DNA of 64,000 nt from Marchantia polymorpha subsp. ruderalis (GCA_037833965.1 AP031354.1:12130001-12194000), one strand, 5' to 3'; positions 10,601 through 24,357 are shown, counted from the stretch's first letter. The notes: generated from the sequence alone by a model not told the origin. Translations and numbers: made by a program.

Positions 10601-12960
10601 ATTAACCCATTTTTGTACTTCTTTCCGCAAGAATGTTATCTATAGGTTGATGATCTTTCTTAGTCCAGCAATAGCTGATTAGACAAGAATAAGTAGCACT
10701 GAACTCTTTTGTGATGCTACAAATTGGGAAAAAATTTAGAAATAAAACAAGTTGAGTTTGATATTGAATTTCTGAACGATGAAGCACAACTAACCTCCAA
10801 TTTTAGCTTGTTGTAATTGGAAAATTTGTTGCTAAATCCAAGGGTAATTTATAATTTGAAATGAATGAAATACTAGTCCAATTCAAGGATAGTCAAAATA
10901 TCGAAATGAAAAAATTTAACTTTCGCTAAACAATAAAGCAGTTAAAGATTATAATCCATAAAACATCAAGTAACCTTATCTTCTCATTCGATTGAATCAT
11001 GATTAGCTAAAAATATTCATGACTAAGATGTACTAACTCAATGAATTTTTTCAAATTGTACTTCTGAAAGCATTTTATTCCATATGTTTAAATCTGATTC
11101 TCATATCTATCCTTAAATAAATTATTTAATCAATTAAAATAATTTATAGATATCCTGATAGAATGACATCGAGCTTTTGTGAACTTTTTTTATTCCAAAG
11201 CCCTCAGATTTTGAAGGAAAAATGATTTAAATTGTAAGATATTAAAAATCGAAAAAACCATATTTTTTTGCAAGATATTTAATGACTAATCAAGTTATTA
11301 TTAGGAATAAAAAATATAATTAAATAACATAAATAAATAAATATTTTTTTGGGATTTCAAGTGCATTGTTAAATTACTTTTTTCACAATTGTTGAATACT
11401 TATAACACAAACTATCACCGCAATTATAATTTTCACTTTAATATTAGATGAAAATTACGGGTGTTGGCTTTTTCTCCATTCTAATTGTTCTAATTTAATT
11501 AGGACAAAAGAATTTTCAAATCTAAATAATCTGATTTTTTTTATTTAACATCATTTATTAAACAAAAATGATCAGACACAAATTTTCAAAACATCTGCTG
11601 TTTTATAAAATTTCATGTAGATATTCGAACTAACTTTGTAATTTATTTTTTAGATTAACACAAAAATATTCAAAATTTGAAGTTTCAGATTTTAGATTTT
11701 TTCATGATTTATCAAATGAATTTTTTCTATCAATTAAAATATGAATATCAGATTTTAGAATTTTATATCCATATGTTTGATTTTTTTTGTATATGTTAAT
11801 TTTATGAAATAAATTATTGAAATTTTTAATTATATATTTTTTGGCTTATACCCAAGAATCTCATTATCATTTTTTATCAATTTCATTTGAAAAATTTCAA
11901 AATAAAAAATTACTCTAAACTTAAATTCAAATGAATTTTTATCAAAGTATACAATTAGGGTACAATAATATAGTATTTTTTTACTTCATCTCGGATTGCT
12001 CCTCTTCATCAGTCTTTCAAAATCTTATTCCCATTGCATTTATCTTATGAATATTACATTTGAAACATTAATATTCTTCGAAATTATCAAAGTATTATTA
12101 GACAAACTATGTGATTTTTGAGGTAGCTTTCATATAAAATTATCCTATATGTTTTTGATTAAGCTCATCATCTCTTGAATATGTCAATTTCATAGCCTTT
12201 CTACTCCTATTGTAAGATTTACTAATATACGTTTGCGGGCAATGATTAAAAATCTCTTCCGATTAGTATTTCTAGAATCTTATAATCTAGTAAAAATTTT
12301 GAAAAATATAATTATAAGTAATAGATATAAGATATTTTACAGTTTTGGTTTTCCAAATATGTCTTTACCAAACCAAAACTTGAAACGTGATTATTGACTT
12401 GTTTTCTTAGATTTTTTAGAATCTATCCTGGTAACTAAAATCAATAAACTTCAATTGATTGACATTTTATTTACTTTCAATCGATAAAAAATATAAAAAT
12501 ATATCAGAATTTAATGTTAAATGATATGTGACAATGTACAATGAATCTTTTTTAAATTTATAGAAGCTTAAATACCTTGTATTTAATTTTGATATATTGA
12601 AACACAGAATTTAGCTGTCATCACTTAAAAGTCAAATCGATGTAGATCAAATCTAAGTAGAGATTCAAGATTCTTATCTGCACAAACGAAAAGAAAGAAT
12701 ATTTTTTTAAGAAGACGTGGATGTTCAGAAGATTAAATATTATCGAACGCTAATCTGAAAATCCATTACACACAACTGATAGTTTTGGAGTCAGTTCTGA
12801 AGGGGTCTGAATTGATCAATTCTGGATTCATCATGAGACAATACATTTAAATATTCTGAAGAAATACTTGAGATTTTCCTTGTAAACCTTTGATTATCAT
12901 CTTTTTGAGTTGTGAAAAAAATAATGAAACAAGCGAGACAAGGGTCAGTTCTGAGCTATC
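10601..12960. other. AT-rich gene-free stretch
   Basis: Very AT-rich DNA with long A/T runs and no frame above about 60 codons. No transposon termini, LTRs or RNA genes were recognised. Confidence 0.6.
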
Positions 12961-13490
12961 TTGAACTTGTTAGCATCTGGTAATCATCGCGACTTTCAAA
13001 ACAAGTAGTTTTCGTAATCAATGTTCTTAGCAATCATACCTTACAATTTTTTCAATGAGTCAAAACTTTCCTTCATAACATAGTCTGTAGAGCCAATTGA
13101 AAACCCGAAGGTAGTTCACATTCCCCTTCTAGTTTGTCACTCCACAGAAATGAAAACACAAAGAAGAGCAATAAATATGCCATCTAAGCCTTGATATGTA
13201 ATCATGAACAAGTGAGATAAATCCTTGTGTACGAGTTCGTCGTTCCAACGGGTCGATGAAGTGGGTTTCAAATTGCAAAAAGGCCGACTGGGCAAGCCAA
13301 GTACGTAGTATGACTTGATCCAAAGAACTCACATGTTGAACGTACCTAAACATTCACAACAATCATCTTCGGATATTTAAGATTTCGAAGTTTAAAATAT
13401 GCAAGCAGCTCAATTGTACGACCGAAATAAGCTACAGCTGAAATTCAAATTCGACCAGTTCTTTCGTTGACAATGGAACCAGATTACTCG

Positions 13491-13497
13491 TATAAAT
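13491..13497 (+). promoter_or_regulatory. TATA box candidate upstream of the membrane-protein gene
   Basis: TATAAAT lies 450 bases upstream of the ATG at 13941. It would place transcription start near 13525 and give a leader of about 415 bases containing a 52-codon upstream frame. Inferred from sequence and position only. Confidence 0.35.
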
Positions 13498-13646
13498 TGC
13501 ATCCAGATTCCTTGCGATCTCTCATTCTGCTCTTGATCAGTACATCATCTCTGCCTGCTTGCTGTTATTCTGAGAAGTCGAGAATTGATAGACGAGAACC
13601 AAAGACACTCAGAGAGATTTGGGTAGACTAGAGAACTCAAAGCCAC

Positions 13647-13805
13647 ATGCCTGTTGGGTGTATGATGAAGTCAGATATGGAGGGCAAGAAGGAATGGACG
13701 GTGATTTTCTTTGAGAAAACTACTTCTGCAATCCGATTTACTGGCTGCGGGGATTCTGTCATCAGTTCTCTCAGTTTCGAGAAGACGGGCAAGGAGAGCT
13801 CGTGA
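13647..13805 (+). CDS. Small ORF in the leader of the following gene
   Basis: A 52-codon ATG-to-stop frame (MPVGCMMKSDMEGKKEWTVI...) lies between the TATA candidate at 13491 and the larger ORF at 13941. No family is recognised. It may be an upstream ORF that reduces translation of the downstream protein, a coding exon that is spliced, or chance. Its Lys/Glu/Phe composition looks more protein-like than random AT-rich sequence, which is the only reason to record it. Confidence 0.25.
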   Translation: MPVGCMMKSDMEGKKEWTVIFFEKTTSAIRFTGCGDSVISSLSFEKTGKESS

Positions 13806-13940
13806 AGATTTTGACTCTCTTTGCTTCACTTCAGCAGCAAATTCGGTACTGCAGACGGGGTTCTCTTTCGTGCAAGAGTAAGTCAGATTTGAATACTCTA
13901 GGTCTTATTTCTAGGCACAAGCATCAACCGCGGAAAGAAA

Positions 13941-14801
13941 ATGAATGCAACAGAATCAGAAAACGCCTCCCTCAGTTCTCTTGATGCCTTTTCCGGAACT
14001 GGAATAATAAGCTTGGTGCTGGAAGCGGGTCTCCTTGACTTGATCTGGGCAGTCGGTGCCATGGGAATTCTTTTAGGAATATGGTTTTCTGTGGACGGGC
14101 TAAAGCGAAGACAGCAAAGGCATTTAGAGTATCCACAAGCAACTGACCTGTCCGTGGAGTACCAAATACGTATAGATGGGGATGACTTCAATTTGGTACC
14201 GACAGAGCTGAAAACATTTGCCAAGGAGAAGATCATCAATATAGTAGGTCGCCATATAAAGACGACATTGGCATTCTTCCTCCTAGGCCTAAGAGAGCCA
14301 AAAGCTCTTGAACAGGATGAAACCTGCCAGGCACAGGAATCTATTTCTGTCAGTGATCGAATCTCACTTGGTTCCCTTACAAGTGAACGATCGGAAGTAG
14401 ATGATTTGACACCATGTCAAGGTGACTTTCAGACCATAGTTCCAGGTAACAGACGAGAAGACAGTTCCAACTCTTCGTTAGCTACGACGGATATGTCTAT
14501 GGATAGGAATACGGACTCCCGCCCACTAGAAGCTAGTTCAGCAGTTACTGGAGAGCACATTCCAAAATGTCAAGATGCCACGAATGAAGATGGATACCCG
14601 CAGGATAAGATACCATACAAAAGTTTACCTGTGGAGTGGTGCTTTCCAGTGGCTCGTTTATGCAAATCACCTACACGTCGATACTCTTGTATGCGAAGTC
14701 CTAAAGATTTGTGCGACGACAATTATGTGGAGTCGGACGAAATGATTGAGTTGGAGTTTCACAATGATGGGGATAAGATAAAACTAATCTGGTATGCTTA
14801 A
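13941..14801 (+). CDS. Hypothetical single-pass membrane protein
   Basis: An uninterrupted 286-codon frame with an ATG in a purine-rich context. The product is not recognised. Residues 1-20 are Ser/Asn-rich with possible N-glycosylation sites (NAT, NAS). A hydrophobic segment spans about residues 21-52 (GIISLVLEAGLLDLIWAVGA, then MGILLGIWFSV). It is followed at once by a basic stretch (KRRQQR), the usual cytosolic-side signal, so the remaining ~230 residues are probably cytosolic. That tail is Ser/Asp/Glu-rich and looks largely disordered, ending in an acidic segment with ESDEMIELEF. The length in AT-biased DNA favours a real gene. An upstream exon joined just before the ATG (acceptor-like TTTCTAG at 13908-13914) cannot be excluded. 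Confidence 0.6.
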   Translation: MNATESENASLSSLDAFSGTGIISLVLEAGLLDLIWAVGAMGILLGIWFSVDGLKRRQQRHLEYPQATDLSVEYQIRIDGDDFNLVPTELKTFAKEKIINIVGRHIKTTLAFFLLGLREPKALEQDETCQAQESISVSDRISLGSLTSERSEVDDLTPCQGDFQTIVPGNRREDSSNSSLATTDMSMDRNTDSRPLEASSAVTGEHIPKCQDATNEDGYPQDKIPYKSLPVEWCFPVARLCKSPTRRYSCMRSPKDLCDDNYVESDEMIELEFHNDGDKIKLIWYA

Positions 14802-17800
14802 ATGCATTTGATTATGTGGCGTACTTTATATATACTGGAGCCACTTGCGACAAAAAAACATCACTACAAGTGCAGTAGATTAAACTTTTGAAATAGTTTT
14901 GATTCGAAAGATTAAATTCAAGGACTTAACACACCGCTTATTTTACAGGAAATGAAACAATACTATTTCATTCTGGTGTGTCCCTTCCATCGGCAAGGCT
15001 TCCCTTTTCTGCTGGTTTACAAAAAAAATTAAGAACTGCTTTTGAGGCGACCTCATGAGGTGACTGGAACAACTCCATTTGGACTAGGGATTGATGTGGC
15101 CGAGAAGTTTCTCCTGAGAGAAAAGAGAACTTCAACAGCTTCCCTACCAACTACCGTTTATCTCGACCATGAGACAAGTTATGTGGTGCGGTCTCTCAAA
15201 GATAATGCTCATACAAGGATTCAAATCTTTGACAAATGAGCAACCAGGCGAATCTCAACTCTATTTTTGTCTGGACTATTCTTGGTCGCTGCCTTCTTCA
15301 TAGCAACGTAGAGGCTGCTCACATGTATTCCCGGTGTTATTCACAGAGATTCCATCAACAACGATAGAGAGAAGTCAAATATCTGAAACGTTGGCATTCT
15401 ATGATTTCTGATATAAAATTTGATCGGATGTGTCTTAATTATATTCTTGGCTCTGTGTGGATTAGGATACAGAAGTCGATGTCCTCCTCTAATGTTCGTC
15501 TGCGCTGTTGGCTGATTTATCTTCTGAATGCATTCTTGTCTCTGACATTCTCGTTCATGCCTCGCGTCGATTAGACTTTACAGGCTCGAACTCGAGCCGA
15601 CTATACCAATGGAGGAACTCAACCTAGAATCAGATGGAAGATAAAATAAATACTTCACGAAGTAGGAAGGCTTTCACACTGAGTACCCAAAATTGCACAT
15701 AAGCTCACTCTGGATATGCATTTCAGGTGAAGTTTCCAGAATAACTACTCTCATGTTCCAGAAAAACTGCAGAACGCTTTGCACGGCTCAAGGCACGAAT
15801 TTGAGTCGCGCGCAGGGGAGAATATAAGCAATACCTGGACATGCTAATTTGTATTGTTAGTCTTGTTATATGCACTTTTCAGACTTGCAAAGCTTTAAGT
15901 GTACCGTACATGACTAGACACCAGTACTCCGCAAGAACTATACATACGTTCACCTTGTCCCAGTTCAGATGCCCATGAGGGTGAGTGTTTGGAGGCACCC
16001 GATCGACAACAAGGGCTAGCAGGATTGATATTGTGATTGCCAGGGATCCATGTTTTATTGCCTTTGGATTCTGCAATCACATCAAAATTCTAGCGTCGTC
16101 AATATCAGCATCTTTGTACTTTGTTAAAGTTTATACTGATGAGCAATGGTGTTGACAAAGAACTAGATCCATCTTGATGTAGATAAGCACAACGATTTGT
16201 TTATTATGGAACCCTGAGTCCTGTTCGTTGGACACACAGATTCTACACAGATTCTAGCAACTTCATGTATGCCTTAAATTCGAAACCTGAAGGATCTTAA
16301 AATAAGTACATTGACCCAAAGTTCATATGATGTTAAATCAGATGAACTTCAGAGCTCAGACCTGCAAGTGCCTGACTGATCACTTGAGATCTGACAACGA
16401 ATTCTAGATTTGTCACACATGTCCACCTTCACTGTAACCTACCTGTACGAAAGGATGTACCCGAGCAAAAGATGGCATGAAATGCTCCATCGTCTGCATG
16501 TGTTTGTGTCTGTTCTGGTCCAACATTCTTCTACTCATCATGAGGATAGGCTATGCGCAGTTCGTAGATCGCTTGACTAATCATCAGCGTGGTGTCATGA
16601 ACGAACGTATGGCGTATTTAATATGACAGAGTTTGGCTCATGGAGGTGATCACGTGCCGAGCCGTGATCACCGTTATTCTGGAGTTTCTACAGTTTACGA
16701 TGGTATTGCTTCTAACTTCATGGAACATCAAATACTTGTAACCTTGGGAGAGGTGGCGAGTCAAAGCGTCCGATCATTTCACGGCAGCAGTCGAAATTAC
16801 TACCATGGCGATGAGAATCCTCGTTATTTCCATGCAAAATCTGATAATCCATCATTTCGGGTATACAATCGCGGTATATGAGGGATTCACTATTATAATT
16901 TTTCCTGCTATACCAGGGCCGCATAGAAGTTTTCGAATAGCTGAAAATAATGTGCCAAGCCACCACCATGACCCCGCAACGACTGATCTTAGAAGCCTCG
17001 TTCAGAAGACCATGATGTCGTACAGAATATGAGCTCCATCGGCACGCATTTGTCCATTTTTTCCAAATGGTTGCACCCGGCGTCGCAAAAAATCCGGTGA
17101 AATCAGCTCGCCTTTGACGCGGCAAGCATTTTGCAAAAATTCGACGAAGTCCAGCAGCACCGATGACAAAATCTTTGCGCACGGAAAGATCCACATTGAG
17201 CCATGCAGTGTGAGCGGACGAGCCTGACAACGATCGCAAGTCTGCTCATGGCCGGCAGATGTTGAACCCGACGGACAAAGTCTACCTGGGGATGCAGTTG
17301 GATTGCAATTTGATATTGCACGATGGAAAGATGGGCCTGGCTCAGTGGACTAGCAGTGCTGTACGAACGACAATCCTAGCACCTGATTTGCTTTCTGCAG
17401 GAGAGCTTATTGTGAACTACATATACATTAAAAAATAGAATATAATGATAACGTGTTGTGTTGTACGAATACGTTGTGCTCAGCTAATGAATGAGATTGT
17501 TCCACCTACACAATTTAGAAGGTTCAAGATGATGGAAATATGGTGCTCTACATCTTCCGTACAGGAGTTTTACCTAAATCTCGAGCACTGTCCACTGCGA
17601 GGGTGGATGCTGCGTATAGAATTATGACTCACTTCCTTCTATCTTTAATTGGCATGTGCATACCTCGGTTAGAGATTTCAGGATTATTTAGAGATGAGGC
17701 CTTACATAGGGAGATATTAATTGACGATTTGACATTGTAAGTAATGGCCTTTACACATCGGAGTGCAAGATGTGATTCTTCATTTACTTTCTGGATGCCC

Positions 17801-18386
17801 TTTTTGACGGATTAAGTCAACATCCAACGTAACAATATGCAAGGAAGATGGATGCATGGATGCTTAAAATTCACTCAAAAACAACCGTGGATTGCACGTA
17901 CTTTCTCAATATTAGTCCATTCCAGGGCCCACATGTTAAACTAGTTAAACCCGCTCCAGGCCGACCTATTTCAACATTAATACTTTGTACAGACCGTTCG
18001 CCCCAACATGAACAAAAACACCTTTGGTTTCTTCCCTGCGCAACTATGGGGTTTGATTTTTTTATCCACTTGTCATCCACTTTTGGACGAAGCTAGTTCA
18101 TCGAATATTCACTTCTTCACAATCAAGAAATCTTAGTGTAATTGTGGTTCAAAAGACCTAATTTTAACTTTAGTGCAATCAATACACTCTTAGAAACAAC
18201 TTAATTGCAGATATTTGCAAGTTTATCATTACATAGATCACTCTATACATTCAAATGATTCACTATTGATCATGTTAATTATCATTGCAAATTATAAGAA
18301 GTCGTGACTTCATATGAAACTCAAGTTTAGAGCATATCCTGCGTTAACACATATGAGGGAGAATTGAGAGGTAACTGAAACTCATT
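14802..18386. other. Intergenic DNA, no gene recognised
   Basis: Many frames of 60-170 codons occur on both strands, the longest 16718-17239 minus, but they overlap each other, several lack an ATG, and none shows a motif I can name. A hydrophobic segment (SLAITISILLALVV) in a minus-strand frame near 16030 could belong to an exon of an unrecognised gene. A 10-bp inverted repeat lies at 16645-16672. Transcript evidence would be needed to call anything here. Confidence 0.35.
16645..16672. repeat. Inverted repeat overlapping a CACGTG motif
   Basis: The arms GGTGATCACG (16645-16654) and CGTGATCACC (16663-16672) are perfect reverse complements with an 8-base loop. The left arm and loop together form CACGTG, the plant G-box core. 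It could bind a dimeric regulator, but no promoter is defined nearby. Confidence 0.6.
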
Positions 18387-18746
18387 TTATTGTTTGTTAT
18401 GGCCCAAGTCATTCAATACCGATGTTGTTGCTTGAGATCCATTGATTTTCTCCTCATAACCTAATGAATTTTTTTCTCGTGATTGAAAGATAAATCTTTT
18501 TCCTAACTTTGCCACAAAGATGAAGATCAGTTTTGCGTCTAAGAAATATGATGATATACCGCTAGTGTTAATAGTTTTTGAGTTATGCGAGTTTACTCTA
18601 GCTTCCATAATTGCCACAGAATTTACTTGTGAGTATAGTTTAAACTTTTTTTGGATCATAATGTGAATTGTAATGTAGTTCACATTACTATTGAATTGTA
18701 GATTGGTATACATGTCTCGGTTCAAAGGTAAAATCACTCTGCGCAA
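18387..18746 (-). other. Unresolved 119-codon open frame
   Basis: An open frame at the edge of the AT-rich desert. It has Lys/Arg/Asn-rich composition and no clear domain. Another frame of the same DNA reads EKKIH followed by MRRKSMDL, weakly resembling the Glu-Glu-x-Arg-Arg-Lys stretch of copia gag proteins, so a decayed gag is possible. The evidence is too weak for a mobile-element call. Confidence 0.2.
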
Positions 18747-21700
18747 GTTGTTATAATTTATGTAGCTACATCATCAAATTCTATTATAAAAATCTAATTC
18801 TTTTAATATTAAATAAAATTCAAAGAAATCTATATTTTTAATATTATGATGAAAATTTGATTTTCATTTAAGTATATCTTAGATGGTTTTTTGATAATTT
18901 ATCATGAATCTAGAAGATTGAGATCTACATGCATGTGACATAACATATTTTCATGTAATCACTCTTTTCATCATGCAGTATAAACTCACACAACATTCAA
19001 AATGATCCCAAGGAATAAAATTTTCATTATTAAAACAAATCATCACAAATTTTTTTATCAAAACTTGCTTGAAAGTTATTTTTTCCTCCTCTCTTTTTAT
19101 ACTATTTGAAAAATTCTCATGTTAATTTATGACAATTATACTATAATTTCATTTCACTAAGAACAATCTTGATAAATATCATTAAGTCTCATAAAAGGAA
19201 TTCCATGAAAACATGTCATTGAACTAAGAATTAAGCTCTTAAAGAATTTAAACTTTGAAGTTTGAACTTGCTAGATTGTTTAAGAGCTTCTGTGTTATTC
19301 AGTCAAAATGACACTATGTCATTGCAAACTTAAAAAAAAATTAGAACTCAAAATGCCATTATTTATACTTTAATTTTGAATCTATCTATCAAAATTTAGT
19401 TGCATTCTAATTGAACTTATTATTTCTTGCGAATTGTAAAGTGAAATGAAAGTGCTAAGCTACATGAAAGTCATAATGAAAAGGATTGTTGATTCGAATC
19501 AACTTTAATTCAACACCTTTATCAATCAATTGATTAAAATATCCTATAATAATATAATGTATTAGAGTTATATTTCTTCAAATTTTGCAAGTTAATATAT
19601 ATTTATGTTTCAATACTTATGTACAAAAATCAAGATAGAAAGCTAGAAAAAAACAAATTAACAATTATAAGTTAATGTTAATGATTTCACCATTGTAAAA
19701 TTATATCTTTGAAACTACTCAGATCTAATAATTTCTTGTGATCTACAATTAATTCTCATTTAAATTTATTTTTCAGGATTTTCTGATAATTCATCATTTA
19801 GAAGATTTGGGTTTGTTTGAATTGGTTTAGAAGATGTTATTTTGTATTTTACAAAAGTTTAGATTGAAAGTAAAAAAAACTTTTTATCGTATGATTAGTT
19901 TTCATTGGTTTGACTAAATCTAAAGTTTATATAGTGAAATATGGAGGTTTTGGAAGTTAAAAAGTCTTAATGGCATGTCGTCATCTCAATCTAGAGATAA
20001 TAAAACATCTAAAAGGTTTAGGAGATAAATTTTTCCCAATGCTTGATAACATGTTGTTCAGCAATAGGAACTAGTCAAACTTACTACGATTTATTTTTGT
20101 AAAAATGAGATGGATAAAAATTATTATTTATTACTATGATAACTTCTCAAGTAATATATATAAAGAGCTAGTGAAAATACTCTCAAGCAAGTTTGGAGAA
20201 TTCATGTGTTTAGATTTCTTTCATGAATGAAAGAGTGACGATTTTTGCATCTTTGAGTGTCGATATGTATGTGAACTAGTATGTGTATGTATGATGAATG
20301 AAGAAAATGTGTGAGACGGTATTAAGAAAATGAGTATGATAAAAAATCTTACTATTCTATAACAGTGTTGAGTTATCACGAAGCCATTTGAGTTAAACCT
20401 GAATGAGCATCAGTCCGGAGTTTGCAAACCTAATTTGTTGACGCTTTTTGTATGATTTATATTATCATAACATAACCTTGAGCATTGCATTGATGATTTT
20501 CATTTATTTTTCTTTTCAAAATTTCTCATTTAATTTTGATATATAAAATTATAAAAGCTTAGATGGCTATAATTTTGATATTTCAATTAAATATTTAGTA
20601 TATTTTTTTATTTTTTTGGGTAAAGTGTGCCATTTTTTCAAGTAAATTAAATCTATTTCAGAAAAAAATATTATTAAATAATTTTAGATGAATTATGGAA
20701 TTTTATTTACTTATTTTGCTTCATTTTTTTATCTCAAAAAAATTTTGATTTTGATTTTTTCTTTTCAATTTTGTTTCATTTCATAATGTTTCAAAATCAT
20801 GATATTGATTGATTTTATTTTATTACAATTTTTAAACACATCACCTTGAGTTTTTAAATCAGATTGTGTTCAATCTCCAAAGTGGTTTGCTCTTATAGGG
20901 ATACATGTTGATTATTTTATAATTTATGTCATGCAAATCAATACCACATTAAATTTGATATTTTATTATCAATATACACGTGATCCAATTCATGCATACA
21001 AATATATGAATTACATAACAAAACTTATATATATTTTTAAACTTTTTTCTAACAATCTAACGGATATTTGTAATCATTTTAGTTAGTTGGAACTAAAGAA
21101 GAGGTTATTCAAGATTAAGTAGAATAGATGAGAGTGAAAAAACCTACGGTGTCACGTTAGCAATTTGTGTGTTAATTGGTTGTGTTAGTCATCAATCCAT
21201 TATGAGAAGATTGCATTGTGGAAAAAATACCTTATCTCCGTGTATATTTGAAATATCTATATGAAGATAGTAGAATCATTGAAGTTATTTCATTTTCAGA
21301 GTTTATATTTCATCTTTAAATAAGCTTCTCTCTAGTGTGTCTATATATTTGGAATAAGTATATAGGTCTGATCCGTACACGTAGATGCAAAAATATTTTA
21401 TCAATAATTCATGATGTTATCTCTCATCCACAATCAATATGTGCATAATAGTGTAAATGTCAAATAATAAAAATTTTCAACATGCGCAATATATATGTTT
21501 AAAATATATATTAATAGATGTCAACATCTATCTTGAATGAAATCAATCTTATGATCATGAGTAGGTAAGTTTTCAATTAATCTACTTCATTTTAGCAAAA
21601 TTTTAATAATATCTCCAAACAATCAATTCAATCAAATCATATATGTCTTGATTCAATTTATGAATTGTTATATTTTGATGCAAAAAGTTGACAACAAGAC

Positions 21701-24349
21701 TTTTGCAACAAAACATAATTTTTTATAGATTGAATTTTTTATATACTGAACTTTTGCATCAAAATATAGAGATTCATAAATCTCAATCACTAGATTGATG
21801 TTGATAAATCAAATTCATTCTTAATCATCGACAAATATATTAATCTGAAAATTATGACATTAAATCAATTGAGTTCTATACATACGTTATCAATGTCAAT
21901 TCCAACACAATGAATGATATTTAGAAAATTTAGGAATGATATCAAATAAATAAATAAGTATAATATTTAAAGCAAACATATTATAAATACTTAAACTTGA
22001 ATTAAAAATAAACATGTTGATTGTTTGACAAAATATAATTTTAATTATAATTTTGTCCAATTTTTTGCAAAATTAAATCATGATTCGCAATTTTGTACAT
22101 TTGTGATTCAATTTGAAATTAAAACATATAATAAATTTGTTTTTGAACATAAATAAAAAAATTATGAAATAACCTGATAATATAATATTCTGAAATATTC
22201 AGTGTCAAGTTTGATATTCTAAATTAGTATGAATCATGATATTATCTTTTATAATAATAATAGAAAAATTGCTTGCTCAAAGTTAATAATTTTGAAATTA
22301 GTTAAAGGTGTTCAATAATTGAATGTTAGCAAATGAAAAAATAATATTGAGGTATGGCTATAAACACTTTGATGTTGGAGGTATACTTTTAAATCATAAA
22401 AATATATAAACTTTATTTTTGCATAAAATTAAACAAAATACAATTAAGAAGTTGTAATCAAGCTTTTACTCATATTTGAAATTGACGAGACAAAAGAAAA
22501 AGAAAAGTAATTAAACTAAAATATCATATTGGTTTTTTCAATCAATTAGTGTTGAGTTTACAAAATTTTAATGAAAACATAAATGATAAAAGAATATTTA
22601 TTGTTGCAATTAAATTTTTATATGATAATAATATCATTATATATAATGATATAAAGGTAAAAATTAAAGAAGATAACAAATATATCAATGATTAAAATAT
22701 GTGAGTTATCACTTTATGTTATTTTCATGGATACACAAGACGTTTTTATAAATTAAAGATCCAATCATTGTTATTTAAAGGATAGATATTTAAAGTAGAA
22801 ACTAGTTTAACTTATCAAAACTTGAATTGATTCATAACAATGTATATGTTGATTCGTGTTTTGATATCTATAATATTTTAGCATAGTTATGATAACTCTA
22901 CCAAAAAAATTAACATAGATTATTTTATAAATTAAACCTAATTAGAGTTAAAACAATCACAAAAATATGATAGAGTGATTTCATATATAGAGATAACAAA
23001 ATTGATAGTAAGAACTAATTAAGCTCTTTACACATAATCTTCAAAAAAGCACAATGTCTCTTAAACTTTTTCAAATAAAGATTGAGTTTACGATCAATCT
23101 TAACTTACTAAACTTTCTCATCAAAAATTGCATGTCTGATGAACTGATAGTTATGTTTATGTGCTTCATATATTTATACATCACTTGATTACGTGTAAAA
23201 TGTGATGATTTTTAAATATCACTTTAATATAATTTTCAATCTCATTCAATCAAATAATTTTTTTCTACTTTCACTAATGCTTTACTTTAAAATATTTTCA
23301 TTGACTTAATTTTGAAAAAAATTCTTGCAAAATATATTTTTCAATAATTTTAGTCTAAATATATATCTACTTAAAATTTAATCTTGTTCATTATTATCAC
23401 CATTGTCACATAATAATGATTTATCATGTCTAAGAAATCATTAAACTTAAGTGACTTTTGTCTACTTTTCTTGAAAATTCACTTAGAAGTTTGTTAATGC
23501 ATAATTCTTGAATTCAAAATGTAAATTTACCTTGCATATAGCAATATCAAGTAGTTTACATCATGAAATACATAAGAATATTCATGGCGTTGTCATAGTA
23601 AATTGATGACTTTTTTTCTTTCAATACCATGCCTTGAACATTGACTTGCCAAAAAACTTTGACATGTGCTAGCAAAGGAGTTCATATTGTTTAGGTCGTT
23701 GACATGTTAAACTTGTTAAACACATATTCAATGCATATGACTTAATTTTTATTTGTTCAAATTCATAGAAAAATCCATGATTAATAGGCACTTTTTTTTC
23801 TTAAATGAAGATAAAAAATATTTCTGAAAACCAATTCATTTTCTCATATAGATATCTATCATTCATTCTACACACAAATGGTATGACTATAATTATCTAA
23901 TTCATTGAAAAATTATACATCATAAAAACTAAATATAGAATTTGTATTATACATAGTTTGTTATAGAGCAAAACAAATTTGCGTGAGCATAATGGACATA
24001 AAGAATAAATTTTATAAAAAGATATTGATTAGAAAAAAATATATTCATAAGAACAATGATCTTATAAGCTATATTATCTCATAGTATGTAATACTTCATC
24101 TCAGTAGCACATGCAAAAGGACGTATTTTATATTTTTTTTCTTAATTTTTCTTAAAATATAAGTCGTACAATCAAAATATAAGCCGCAGACTTTAGAAAA
24201 ACCATTTTTTGCCTCAATATAAATGATGTTAACGATTTAATTACATATAAAGAGAAACATTTTCAATTATACAAGAATACAGTAGTATCAACTTCAATTC
24301 AAAATTTACATGAAATAAAAAATATATATATACTTTGCAATTTCATGAA
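18747..24349. other. AT-rich gene desert
   Basis: About 5.6 kb of AT-rich sequence without a frame of meaningful length. It probably consists of decayed transposable elements. The only recognisable piece is an LTR-like fragment near 21086-21340 that resembles 56901-57290. No centromere-type satellite or tandem array is visible. Confidence 0.6.
21086..21340 (+). repeat. Degenerate LTR-like fragment
   Basis: This stretch aligns by eye with 56901-57290. Shared landmarks in the same order are AGAGGTTAYTCAAGAT near the left end, a TTATCTCC block, an imperfect TATA region, AGTAGAA(T/C)CATTGA, TCATTTTC(A)AGTTTATATTT and AATAAGCTT near the right end. Gaps and substitutions are frequent, so both copies are old. 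It is shorter because it lacks most of the tandem repeats of the other copy. Probably a solo LTR or relic. Confidence 0.5.
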
Positions 24350-24357
24350 CATTTTTT

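Noticed and set aside
15879..16076. Hydrophobic minus-strand frame (SLAITISILLALVV) considered as a DUF599-type exon
   Set aside because: Only a loose resemblance to one helix; no further exons of that family were found.
16718..17239. 173-codon minus-strand frame, considered as a second esterase copy because one frame contains GHGGGL
   Set aside because: The resemblance to the HGxGHGG motif is in a different frame and nothing else of the family (GHSLGG, catalytic Asp or His) is nearby.
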